DNA of 64,000 bases from contig CAJQUW010007105.1 in NCBI GenBank assembly GCA_907163375.1, positions 1 to 64,000 on the forward strand, in the 5' to 3' direction. This stretch comes from Prostheceraeus crozeri. Its lineage: Eukaryota > Platyhelminthes > Polycladida > Euryleptidae. A program made the position numbers and the translations under genes. Below the pieces are notes generated by a model, which was not told the origin of the DNA, made no database searches, and saw only the letters and a program-made list of their open reading frames with translations. Below, piece by piece: positions 47,831 through 59,449 of the stretch (the stretch's first letter is position 1; each line of letters opens with the position of its first letter).

Positions 47831-50800
47831 GAATTACAGAGCTTAGAACTTCTTTACATTTTTCTCGTAATCCAATGAGAGGCAGATTGAAGTTTACGGC
47901 AATGCTTTCTCTGATTATGCAAAAAACACTCTGATGGATAATGAATGTGAAATCATACTTTAATGTGGCGAAAATGTTGGGTTGGCCACTATAAGAATGC
48001 TTACAAAATCTGGATGTGTCTCTCATTTTTACTGAAAATTTCTATCTGCTTCTCGTCGGATTTACATGCGTTTTTCTGTGATTCTGTCTGACAAGGAGAG
48101 GAACCAGGTAGAACTCAACAGACGCGCAAATTCGAAGTAGGCATAGGTTGTGTATCACCTTGCGAGAGTTTCATTTTCGGCCTCGTTCCCTGCAGATCTT
48201 ATAATTAGATGGACTATTATAAGATCTACCAACGAAGACGCTGGACGCCGAAGATATGTCCATTTAAGATTTTTACTTCATTATTAAATCGACAACCTTA
48301 AACTGGTTGGGGAGTTTTTGCTACACGTTTTGCTGAAGAATAACTATTAGACCTAATCCTTTTCGACAAAAATAGAAATACGACCAGTTCCAAGTCTTGA
48401 AAGGATCGAAGGATCACATTTATTGCTGTATGTTTTTTATGAACTCATTGACAATTGTTAAGTATGAAGAGTCTGTACTATGACTTTGGTAAGATAAACG
48501 CAGGTTGGGAAGAGAAAATCAGTACTCAAGACTTATTGCGATGCACATATATATGTTATAAAGACAGTTGGCTTTGCAGCCATTTCTTCTCATTGTTCAT
48601 TTTACTTCAGCTGATGCGCATAAACATTTGACTTAATTACATCGACAATCATATGATTTCCGGAGCTATTATTCTTCACATCAAAAATGATGGCAGAAAA
48701 TTAGGAAGTAATGTTTTGTTAACTTTGCTGAAGAATTAACGATCGGATATTGCCAATCAAGTTTGTCCATGATTTTGGTCCGTCAATTGGTTCAGACGGT
48801 TTTGATAATGTCTTCCATTGCGCTAATGGTAATGATTATGAATCTCTTTCATTTGATGTCCGACTAATTTTTGTTCTTCCAATTATATCTAATTCAAATG
48901 GAGATGGTCAAATGAACTCTGTAGAATATCAATGTAAAAGTCAAGTATTTTTTATGTATCCCATGCACACCAGCGTTTTAGATGTTGCATGTTTTTACCA
49001 GCAATGACTCAGTCTCGCATCTGAAAGTAGCATCAGAGATCCGATTGATTCCCATACTACTCCTTGGCTTCTTAGTGAGTAGTGGTGGCAATAGATAAAT
49101 TTCCTCAACTGTCAAAGATAAACAACGATAAGCAATTAATGCGTGACAATATCTCTATCGAAAAAGGAATATTATTTGATTTTGACGACTTTGATTGATG
49201 CCCAAATTCAATACCCTGATTCAATTAACCGATTGATTCGATGAAATGATTTTTTAAGATGATTACCTGTGCAACATGTGCGGCTGATCTACAACTTTTG
49301 GCTAAGCTTATCGTTTGGATTCACTTTGTTGACATAATCTTACTAGGCTGTGTACGATGAATCTTTGTCTGAAATACTAGTAACAAAGGATAACGAACTG
49401 CTTCGAACTTTGGTCAGCATTTTGAAGGAAACTTTCGCTACAGAGATGGCAGTTCCTAACCTTCGAAAGCATGGAAACATATGTATAATCGCAGGGTATT
49501 CATAATTTATAGTGATCGATAGCACAAACTCTCACTGACTCGATTTCTGCACAAATTATTCAAATATCTTCTTATGCGAGGCACGAATCATTCAATTATT
49601 AACTCAATTTATGAAACATCGATGAAAAACCCTACGATAAAAACGAATTTGCTATCCGTTTTGCCATCCCTCTGTAGTTATCACAATGTACAAAGATTTG
49701 ACAAGTGGTGAACTCCAAAATGCAATTTTCCGTGACTTTAAACTGTGACGAGGTTCGACGTATGTTAAACTAAAAATTCAAAAGGGAACCGCCACCAGCT
49801 TGAACCTTGAGGGACTGGGAGTCTCGACCACGGCAGGACCAGATCTTCCCTTCCACGATCTCATGCAGATGATCCAATCTACCCGACGATTACTTGAAGA
49901 AATAGATAATGAAAAAACGAACACTGCTTCGCAATGCCAACCATCCCTAGAGTATGACTTATCATTAGAATGTGTGATCTTATAGAAGGTTGGCTTCGAC
50001 TATGGATACAAAAAGTTACGGCGATTATATCCTGACACTGTCTAATATTTTCTATAGCAATTAAGTCACTTTCCAGCGACTCAGTGAATCGCCACAACAG
50101 CTTTTACATAAACAAGAATCCGTTAAAGGATTTTATTAGAAAGTATAGAAGTTATTGAAAAGTGTTGCCACTCTTTCGTTAAACGCTGCAACTAGTGTGT
50201 GGCCGCAGATGGGCATTTTTTTAGCAGCCTGTTATATGCTTTGAATTTCTTTGTTGTATTTCAAATGAAGCTTTTATTGGTCATTTTTGGTATTGACAAT
50301 ATTTTTGGTATTAACGACAATTCTAGTTCTTAAAATAATCATCCGCTTGATCAACGTGAATATCCTGTTATTATAGTTATGAGTTGCATGAGTACACTTG
50401 ATCTTGATGACAAAAATGATAAGAAATATTCTTCAATGGAAAGCTGATCAAATGTTTTGTTTATGACATGGATGACAACGAATCAAATCAGATAAATAAA
50501 CAATGAAGTGATGTATTTGCGAAATGGCTCATTGTCAATGTATTATGATGAAGTGTAGTCATTTCATTGGCAGAGATTTATGATTATGGCAGATGTATGC
50601 GACATTTTATCAGAGAGGGCATTCAATTTATTGCAAGAATGATATTTCGATGAAGATGTCCTAAATAAATCGAGCAGAGCTACACTGCTTCACCTGTGAA
50701 AGTTCTACTCATCATATTTTTCTGAAGAAATGCCTGTTGGTGGTACGAGAAACTCATGTGAATTTCATGGAAAATGGATTAGGGACCTTATAGAATATAG

Positions 50801-51410
50801 AAATTATCGCTAGTTAAAACTTTTAGATGACGTTGGCGAGACATAAAGTTAGGACAGAAACCGTCCAAATACGTATCAAAGTGTAATTATAATAAATTAT
50901 TATACACTAGCAGAGGCAGTTGCAAATAATTTTAAACCGATAGTTATTCTGCTTGGTGATCAAAAAGCGGATAACGACCTACGACGTACAAGTGGCTTTC
51001 ATGTATATACAGTGCATAGTGAAAGATTTTATCATTTGACGCACATTTTAAAGCTAGCAATAGGAAAATATAGGAAAGCAATAGGAAAACGCCTGTTCAA
51101 AAACACTGAATAGAGCATTCCTCTATTAAATTTGGCGATAGTGTCTCAATAAGGAAAATGACTATTTGTAATTTTAATTGAGAATAGCAGTCATGTGTCA
51201 AGAAACCCGTTTTTTCGCAGCCTTTGATCTACAACCTTGTTTTTCAACCTTTGATTTAAGGAGATCTTTCAACTTTTCATTAATGGTCATCTTTTTCGTC
51301 TAGTAATAATAAAAATAGCAAAATAATCAGACATGGTTGTTGTAAAGAATAATCAGAAACATAATCTCACATTTTCTGCTGAGATTCACCACACTGCATT
51401 GCATTACAAG
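47831..51410. other. Unassigned AT-rich DNA
   Basis: No gene recognised. A 14-bp inverted repeat AGATCTTATAAT lies near 48200-48235. Small frames at 48750-49007 and 49800-49985 match nothing I know. Confidence 0.5.
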
Positions 51411-52278
51411 CAGAGCTGGGCATCGAGGAAGTTAAATCAGCGATTCCACGATCGCGATAGTGGAATAAATTTTGACTTTTAGTCCGCAATTGCGGATTGA
51501 ATTCAGATTTAAGTCCACGATTCCGCGATTTTGATTGAAAATGTCAGAAATGTTGAAGACAATTTAGTCCATACAATTTTAAAATTTACAAATTTAAAAA
51601 CATCTCTGCAATTTTTCTTCAATTACCTATTAAATGAATTGCTTTATTTAGCGGTAAGCTAAATCTTCGGTAGCCACAGCAAAGCTTAAATTCCACTGTG
51701 CTTTTTAAAGGACAACGTGCATAGTATTTGTATCCGAATCATTATCTATGTAGGTACACATGGGCCTAAGGCCGCTGTCACACAGGAAAAGGCGTCTTCC
51801 ATTTTTCATCTTCTATTTGGGATTTCCCTTTAATTGCATCTAGAAAAGAATACAACCTATCACACAGAAAAAGTCATAAGGCGTCGTCCATCGGACATAA
51901 GGCATGAAATTATGCGGTTGATCAAGTTCATTTCCATCAGTCGCAAGACTGTTCTAAAAATAGAACAACGTGAAGTGGCGTCTGAGTGAAGATATAGGAA
52001 ACTGTGATTTGCAAAGAGAAGCAGTGTATCAGAAAACAGCCTTTGTTTACAATGTTGAACGAGGACGAGGATCAAGACAGTAGTGATAGCAACGGTAGCG
52101 AAAAATAGCTCTGACTGTATCGGAAATTTATTTCCCCAGTGTGACTGCAGTAGGTGGAAAATGGACGATGGAAGCTGGAAGACGTCAGATGAAAATCGTC
52201 TCATCACGCCTTATGGTAGACGCCTTATTAAGAATGTGCAAAAAGGCCCATGATGTTTGGATCGCATGCCCAGCTCTG
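51411..52278. mobile_element. Non-autonomous hAT-like element
   Basis: Perfect 13-bp inverted ends CAGAGCTGGGCAT. Subterminal words such as GATTCCGCGATT on the left are typical binding-site-like repeats of hAT elements. The 8-bp flanks ATTACAAG and ATGATAAA agree at only 5 of 8, so the target duplication is weak. The interior is non-coding and seems to hold a second element at 51769-52151. Confidence 0.65.
51769..52151. repeat. Possible nested element with CTGTCACAC ends
   Basis: GGCCGCTGTCACACAGG on the left and, in complement, CTGCAGTCACACTGGGG on the right look like short inverted ends. TAA and TAG flank them, as in the 3-bp targets of PIF/Harbinger. Words such as AAGGCGTC and GTCCATC recur inside and outside, so the boundary is uncertain. 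Confidence 0.3.
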
Positions 52279-53366
52279 ATGATAAATTAAGTAATGCAAT
52301 TTACGTTTGGCAAACAAAAAAAACTAGCATGTTAATCGAAATTTTGTCTTCTCCAATGCCTGCTTTGAAAGATGTAAACCTGAACTATGGCAGAGTTGAG
52401 GTGTTTTGATGCATAAATCTTTTAAGTCTAATCAATTAAATGACTAATTTCTTTGCTATACCTGTGCATTTGAAAAGACAGACATTTATAAATAAGGCTT
52501 GCTAAATTCTCAAGCGTTTGATCTGATAAGACATTGCAATACAATTGAGGAAAGATCCTGAACTAAAAGATTGTCAAATCATTGAATTTTGAATATTTAA
52601 ACAGTTTTGCTGAAAACTGCTAGGGCCATCATTCACCTAACACTATCAGAAGTAATTTAAATAAACTTTTACTCTCAAGAAAAGAACAAAAGTTGTCGCG
52701 ATTGCATTGTGTAATTAATGTGCACGCTAATTTAGAATTTCTAAATCAAACCGACACTGGTTTAAATATTGCTACCAATTGTTCATATCTCCAATTGCTC
52801 CTGCGACATGTTTGGCATATCCCAATATTGTGTGAACTGTTACTAAAAATGGATTATTATCTTCAATGGATTATGTGTACAATGGAATGGAAAATATCGC
52901 AATTATTGATGGATAAATAAGCAGTTTCCTATTTTGGAACTAGATGATAACAGTTGCTGTTTCATCTACAGCATATGATTGATACAATTACAAGTGAATT
53001 ATTGAGCGATACACAACACTGCGGAAACAATCGATGTAGACCGAATTGACTCGTAGCTTCATTCATCATTCAAACATGTTTGACACCCCATAGTTTCGAT
53101 TAATGTACTATTAAGGCTCAAATTCGTTAAATTGGAACAAATAATGTCACAAACAAATGACTTCGTCAGTGACATGTATTGCCAATGATCTATTACATAA
53201 ATGCACTCTGCACCAGCAAATATTCAATTAATTATGCACTTCACTTCAAATATTTTGTCCACTGGCGTAAATTCAGGTTATAAACAAATCATCTAAAAGA
53301 TATTTCTGTCAATTTGATGTTGAGCATAACTACATGCACTTGCATCTAAATTATATATAATTAGTT
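52279..53366. other. Unassigned AT-rich DNA
   Basis: No gene or repeat recognised. Confidence 0.5.
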
Positions 53367-53688
53367 CACCAATACCGGAGCAGGATTGTCTCTCAGCTTC
53401 GGCATCGATATTGGCTCTCTCTCACACACACACATTCACTTACGATTTTCAAAGTTCAAAATTCAAAAATGCTTTAACTTTATGAGTGTAGACGCATTTT
53501 GTTGACTCTAATCAAAATAGATCAGAATATTCCTTAAAAATTGATTAGGGTCAAAGAAATGCATCGGCACTCATGAAGTTATTCATTTTTCATTTGGGAT
53601 TCAAGTGTTGGGACTTTAGTTTTTGACGTCATTCTCTATCCATGCTCGTCATACGCTATTAGCAAGCTTCTGTACCGGTGGTATTGAC
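53367..53688. repeat. Fold-back repeat with a CA run
   Basis: Inner arms 53463-53515 and 53541-53600 pair around the loop (TTGACTCTAATCAA against its complement). Outer CAATACCGG-like words face each other at the edges. A short CA microsatellite lies at about 53420. Confidence 0.65.
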
Positions 53689-53939
53689 TAGTATAAAACC
53701 GATAGGCCATTGCTCATGTCCATGTATCCATTGATATCTTGTAACCCCTTAGCTAAAGTCCATTGACATTTTGTATCATACTTGCCGATGTCTATGTGTC
53801 CCATTGAAGCATTGTATGGTGTCGTCGATTTCTATGATGTGTCCATAGCTTTTGTAACAATTTGAAATTCATACCGTTCATGACAATCATAAACAAGGAA
53901 AATTGTGAATTCAATGCACAAAACTGAAAGCATAGAATT

Positions 53940-54665
53940 AACTGCATGATTACGAATAATCAAGAGACATGTACATACCTTTCTGCAGAAGAACTTGAAG
54001 AGCTAAAAAGCTCACGAATTCTCCCAAACACGCTAAATAAGACTAAATGGATGTGGAAGTGAATACTTTGAGAAATGGAGATGTGGATGGAGATTTCAGA
54101 TAGACAATGCAGCAAAAGTATTGAAAACTCCCGAAGATTTCACCAAAGAAGATCTAAATATATGTGTCCAATGTTTTCTAGCAGAAATCCGTAAGGCTAA
54201 TGGGGAAAAAATATCCCCCAGAAGCACAAAAAGGAATTGTTTCCAATTTCATTTTCGAAATAGTTTCAGAAGAAACTGGTCCGTTTTCTTAGATGCTGAA
54301 TTCACTGTAGCCAGAAAAGTTTTAGAGGCAATGATGAAGAAGTCGACAAAGGATGGAAATGCGAAACCGAAAATATGAGCAAGATCAAGTACAGTTTTGA
54401 AGAAGATGAGAAGTTGGGGGGAAAATGGGCTTTTGGTTCATCAACTGGACAACATGGTATGGCAAAGTCGAAGGCCATTTCATTTGACCCCATTTAAAAA
54501 TCCCAATTTTGGTACAAAGCCTCACCCTATGGGAGTTCATTCTATAGAGTCTTGCATTCAGAGAATCATGCTGCCTATAAATTCAAAGGACTTTGTTTCT
54601 AACACAAGTGTACGCAGAACTGCAAAAAATAATGATGAAAAAAAAGTGGCATACCAAGAGAAGTA
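53940..54665 (+). pseudogene. Second Crypton/ZMYM-like recombinase relic
   Basis: The reading starts TYLSAEELEELKSSRILPNT (53975-54030). After stops it goes on as LKTPEDFTKEDLNICV, FLAEIRKANGEKISP, FLDAEFTVARKVLEAMMK (54121-54378, one open frame). This order matches the N-terminal half of Crypton-derived proteins such as ZMYM2, QRICH1 and KIAA1958, where ...FxxEDLN...E(I/V)RK..G..Y.P is conserved. Further on, FEEDEKLGGKWAFGSSTGQ and YRVLHSENHAAYKFKGL (54390-54590) fit the later part weakly. The catalytic residues are not visible. It belongs to a different family from the recombinase at 43-44 kb. Confidence 0.55.
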
Positions 54666-55883
54666 ATTGAAAAAAAGACTGGTCGTATTAGCGAAAGAGC
54701 TGACATGGCATAGGCCTACGTGGAAGAGGAGGTATATATAAGAAGGAGATGCATCTTGCATTGACCAAATGGAACCAATGAGTTACCACAGATCCCATTT
54801 AGCTCTCTTGCCACAATTTGCACTCTTTAGGAGAATGCATGCAGTGCTATAAATGTTTGTAAATCTCGCTACAGACGACTACCTATTCCCCGTAAGAAGG
54901 CTTCACTCCAGAAAGATAGCCCACCGGACAGTCTGTTACTGTTTGAGGAAACTATCGTGCTAGAATGCATTATTGGATAAGAAGGTCGCGGATGCGGTCT
55001 AATTGTTTGATATTGCACATTCATGATCAAGTCAATTCACTTGATGAAGAGTGTGAAAACACCTTCAGCAATCAATGATCTATATGAAGATCGAGAGAGA
55101 AGAAGTAATCGAACAATATACTGCCTCATGGGAGTGGATTAGCGCTACCCCTCTTCAACACTAAGAACAAATGGTAGAGTCATCGAGTCATGAGATTATG
55201 GTGGGAGCGAGCCAGAACACTTTGGTGGGAAACTGTCCTGATTCAGCCGAAAACTAAACTACTGAACATTTATTGGCATGCCAAGAACGATCCGATAACG
55301 CCCAGTGTTCGATGACTCTTTGTTATGGACTTTGGCAAAGACCGAATAGAATGAACTAACTATTCGAAGAATATTTAATCAAGAATATACTAACACCATA
55401 ACATTGACATGACCAAGCATATCCTAAACACAATGAGTCCCTTTCGCTCAGGTAATAGTCAAGTGTTTCGAAATCCACAATGGCAGCTGGGATGGCCTCC
55501 CTTACTCCATCGATAGAAGTGTAAGCACAATGTGGCGTTACTTTGAATCGTAGCATGATTCTTTTTCGGAAAAACAAGAATGATATGCCAAATAATTTAA
55601 GCACAAGAAACAATGTACCGTAGAAGTTTTGAAATGCACTGCAAACCCTCTTGATATGCTCCACCATTCTAGTTTTGACAAAGTCCTCAACAAATTATAT
55701 ATTCTCTGGATTTCCGCTCTGCTCCTCGACACAATTCACATGGATAACAAAACACATTTCATAATTCTTTTTAGATCTTCTCAAATGTAGTCAGCTTTGC
55801 AGTTAGCGACACCATTTTATATAAAATCAATATAAAATTTTGCGTAATTTGTTTCAAAAAGAAAAACCGTCTCTCCCTTTGTT
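54666..55883. other. Unassigned DNA
   Basis: No gene recognised; the 103-codon minus-strand frame at 55356-55667 matches nothing I know. Confidence 0.5.
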
Positions 55884-55884
55884 T

Positions 55885-56043
55885 CGACACGTAGTGTTTA
55901 TTTGATAAAGAGAATAAAATTCCTTTGATAAAGAGAATAAAATCCCGACACGTTTCGTCCTGTGGACAGTGTCAAGGGTGCTGGCGGTTCTTGTGAGATT
56001 ACAAGAGTTATATACTGCCTGCTGTGTAATGGGAACTCATCAG
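55885..56043 (-). other. Hammerhead-like region with a tandem duplication
   Basis: TTTGATAAAGAGAATAAAAT occurs twice (55901-55920 and 55924-55943), each copy bounded by CGACACGT. Next to it, 55947-55973 read on the minus strand folds as outer stem GACAC/GTGTC, inner stem GTCC/GGAC, loop ACA and GAAAC in the internal loop. CTGATGAG, the hammerhead 5' core, lies on the same strand at 56036-56043, about 65 nt upstream. The spacing is wider than in standard hammerheads. Confidence 0.4.
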
Positions 56044-56429
56044 ATTAGTTCATGACGACGGTTTATTTTTGGCATGTTCAACGCAATACAGCGTGCTTCG
56101 GCCATCTTAGTTGTAATCGCTGTTCTTTGCTTATCCATGATGGCAGTTGAAATTATTAATGGTAGTATTTTGTGTATTTTATGTACTTCGATTGGCTGCA
56201 GCTTCCGAATGACCATTTGTCATTTGTATAAGAAACTTTTTTTCAAAAAGATACATGCTGATTTTTCTATTATCATTGTTAATTAATTCAGACATGTGTC
56301 AATTACTCATGAAAAGTAATTTATTACAATTATTAGTTACATATCTATCAATGTTGTTTATCATCTATCAATATCTATCAATGTTTTCATATCAATTCTG
56401 TTTAACCTTGTAATTGGTCAACTAAATCC

Positions 56430-57160
56430 CCTTTATCAAACGACCTCAATCATCAGATTCGTGGAGGACTGCACATTAATAGTGCCTCAATTCAAAAACA
56501 ATTTGGATTCCACGTCCTAGGACACAAGAATATCTTGAATTGGTCGCTGGAAGCTGGTCTTAAGTTGAATTTCAAGAAATGCAAGTTCCTTTGGATACCC
56601 AGATCAAGGAATTATCAACCGGCTTTGATACCGGAAATCGCCGCTGTGACTGATCTTAAGATCCTTGGCGTTCATCTCAGTGATGATTTGAAGTGGGACT
56701 AGCAAACTGAATTCATAATTCGATGTGAGTCTCGGCGCTTATATGCTCTTCGTTCTTTAAAGCCATTTCTTGCACGGTCTCAATTGATGCAAGTCTACGA
56801 GTATAACGGTTTAATTCGTTCTGTGATTGAGCATTGTTCGCCTGTGTTCATTAGACTGTCCTCACATAACGAGTATCTTTTAGAAAAGTTACAGAGATGG
56901 GCATATTTCATAATATGTGTCGATTATTCCTTTCCTTGTGGTTCATTCCAAAACCTACACCAGAGACGTGAATCTGCAACTTTGAAACTTTTCTTTAAAA
57001 TTTTTGATTATCGAAATCATCCGTTGCATTCACTGTGTCCTTTAATATCTTCTGTATCCAGCAAGGTTTTGCAGCCATCGTGTCAAACATCTCGTAGAAG
57101 GAACTCCTTTTTTCCGAGAGCAGTCATCATTTTGAACAATGCTTTCGTTGATTGATTTTC
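56430..57160 (+). pseudogene. LINE reverse transcriptase, C-terminal half, broken
   Basis: The plus-strand reading passes through the catalytic box as IRFVEDCTLIVP (about 56457, Val-Glu replacing the usual Ala-Asp). It goes on to NILNWSLEAGLKLNFKKCKF (about 56540), TDLKILGVHLSDDLKW (about 56655), and the C-terminal domain of 123 open codons at 56784-57155 (IEHCSPVF, LEKLQRWAYFIIC, RNSFFPRAV). A stop TAG at 56700 and a shift near 56510 break the frame. The clade is the same broad Jockey/CR1 type as at 13-16 kb (shared ILGV...W and EYCSP/EHCSP blocks), but the copy is distinct. Confidence 0.85.
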
Positions 57161-59449
57161 TTTCTGACTTTTACAGAACAGCATGTATCTTGACTCCATA
57201 TCTTAATCATGCCGGAAATGTACTCCGAAACTGCATTGATTCCCATTTTTTCTTGAAAAATGTGTATGATTTATTATTATGATATGATTTATTAATGTCA
57301 TTGATTACAGTTACAAATTTTCTCCTTTTTTGTTCAATTTCACTTGAATTACTTTGCAAAAGGCTTAGATAATTGTTGTTGCTACACTGTTGTAGAAGAA
57401 ATTGCTTGTCCCTTTCTGAAAGAGGGAAATTAAACTGAAGTCGTTTTCTGATTTGTATTTTCCAGTCAGCAAGCTTCTTTCAGTAAAAATTTATGAACAA
57501 AATTGCTAGCATGTGTGTACCCGGTACACCTCCAAGTATGGTAACGCCTAATCGGCGTGAAGAGCAAAATAATTTAGACTGCGTGCTAAATGAATATTTA
57601 ACAGCGCTGACTGTTGAGTAATTGCAGTAATTTTTCAATTGCATGGCTAAAAATAAAATCGATTACAATTACAAAATACTCATCAGAATATGTAATAGAA
57701 TTCAATAGCCAAATGTACTTATTGTAATTGCAATTACAATTACGACGCAAGTATTATTTTTCAAAATGATTTTAATTATGCTTTGATGAAATATAAATAT
57801 ATTTTAGAAAATGTACCTATGCAACTCCGTTACGAGCTAGCAATGCGTATTTACAGACAATTTAAATAAAGACACGAAATAGACATGGGTCTTTACACTT
57901 TCTTCGTATGTAAGAAGACCACATCATTCGAATCCTTCGAATACACAGCTTTAATTATGACGCAATCGCCATGAAGTGTAATTATTCTCGATTATAATAA
58001 CCACGGCATGGTGTTCAAAGTAAACCTGTCCTTTTAGTTCTTTTATCAGTATGAATCAAATTTCTTGGGAATCTGTCTCCCATGCTCGTTCTTCATCAAA
58101 CTGGATGAATAACTTTGATCATTCCAAATGAGTTGCAAAAAAGTTTCTTCCAAGATCTGAAACATTGTCGGAGATTCGCAGACTTCACGCTACCTTTTGT
58201 GAGGTTGTGAGTAAACATTAGAGGAGCCGCTTGAATTATCGCGATTGATCATTTACCAATGCTCAGTTCAATTTGACGTGAGATTTTGTAAAATATTTCA
58301 ATCATTAAATTGATACACGCTCCAATGTCTGCGATTTTAATGCTACAACGCAGCCACCAAATTTATGAGTAGTAATTGCCACTACTCCCTGATGATTCTA
58401 AAGCTAATGTTGCACTTCCTCTTTCCATGATACGGCGGTAGCAATTTCATTGATGAATTTAGTTCATTCCAAAAATTAAAGGCCACCTCCATTTTACTCA
58501 TAATTTCCAACTGTTTCATTATAAGAGTAGGATGCACTGTGATCAAATTTGACTCTCTTGGGAATAATTTCCTGACATCAAAGGAATTTTAATTTATGCG
58601 CAAAATATGAATCAGAAATGAGTCAGCTGAGAGCGTGACTTTGTGCTCAATGAAAATAGTAACATGCAACACTGTTTAAATAGCTTTCTATATTCGAACC
58701 ATTTTTTACACGTTGATCCTACTTCGTCACACTCAGGGATGGAAGCGAGCCGTGACCTGATAAGCTCGGTGAACAATCGGGCTCAGATTAATTTTGTCTG
58801 AAATCAAAAATTGTTTTCATCACATAATCGCTTGAATTCTCTTCGTCAATTCATGTAGCGGCTTTTGAGATAATTCTTGACCAATGAGACGACTTAAATA
58901 TCGGAATAGTACGGTAAAATAAGTCGCAAATAAAGTTAGATATAAAACAGTCAACCCGCTATTGTAAAATGCGCCTAAAATAATGAACATATATAATGTG
59001 CATGTGTTGAAAAAATCCATTTATGAATGTTATAAAATGAAGGAAAGGAGAACATTTTAAGATGAAAATTATCATTGATATTAGAACACGCAACATGACG
59101 TTAAAAGATCGAGTTACTTGCTTTAATATTAAGTTTCATCTAGACATCATCTTAGAATTATGCACTTTCTCTTTATTATTAAGCACATTATATTATATTA
59201 TGTACACAATATAAACGGGTAATCGGATCAAGACACGACACGATCAAAAAATTTCGAAGGATCCAGGAAACGGAAGATGCCAAAGTTAAACAACTACCCT
59301 AGTGGAGAATCCTGTAAATAATTAGGTAATTAAAAGTCATGAACGAATGAATATAAATTAATACTAACAACATAGAGCAACCTACTCCAGTATAGAGTAG
59401 GCACATAAATACGTATAAAGGCTAGTCGACTCAACTGAAGACGGTAAAG
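57161..59449. other. Unassigned AT-rich DNA
   Basis: No gene recognised. AATTACAATTAC-type words near 57600-57750 look like a hAT subterminal region, but no ends were found. TATAGAGTAGG...GTCGACTCA at 59391-59433 matches the ends of the element at 19588-20427. Confidence 0.5.

Noticed and set aside
55356-55667. 103-codon minus-strand frame
   Set aside because: No recognisable motif; length is within chance for this window.
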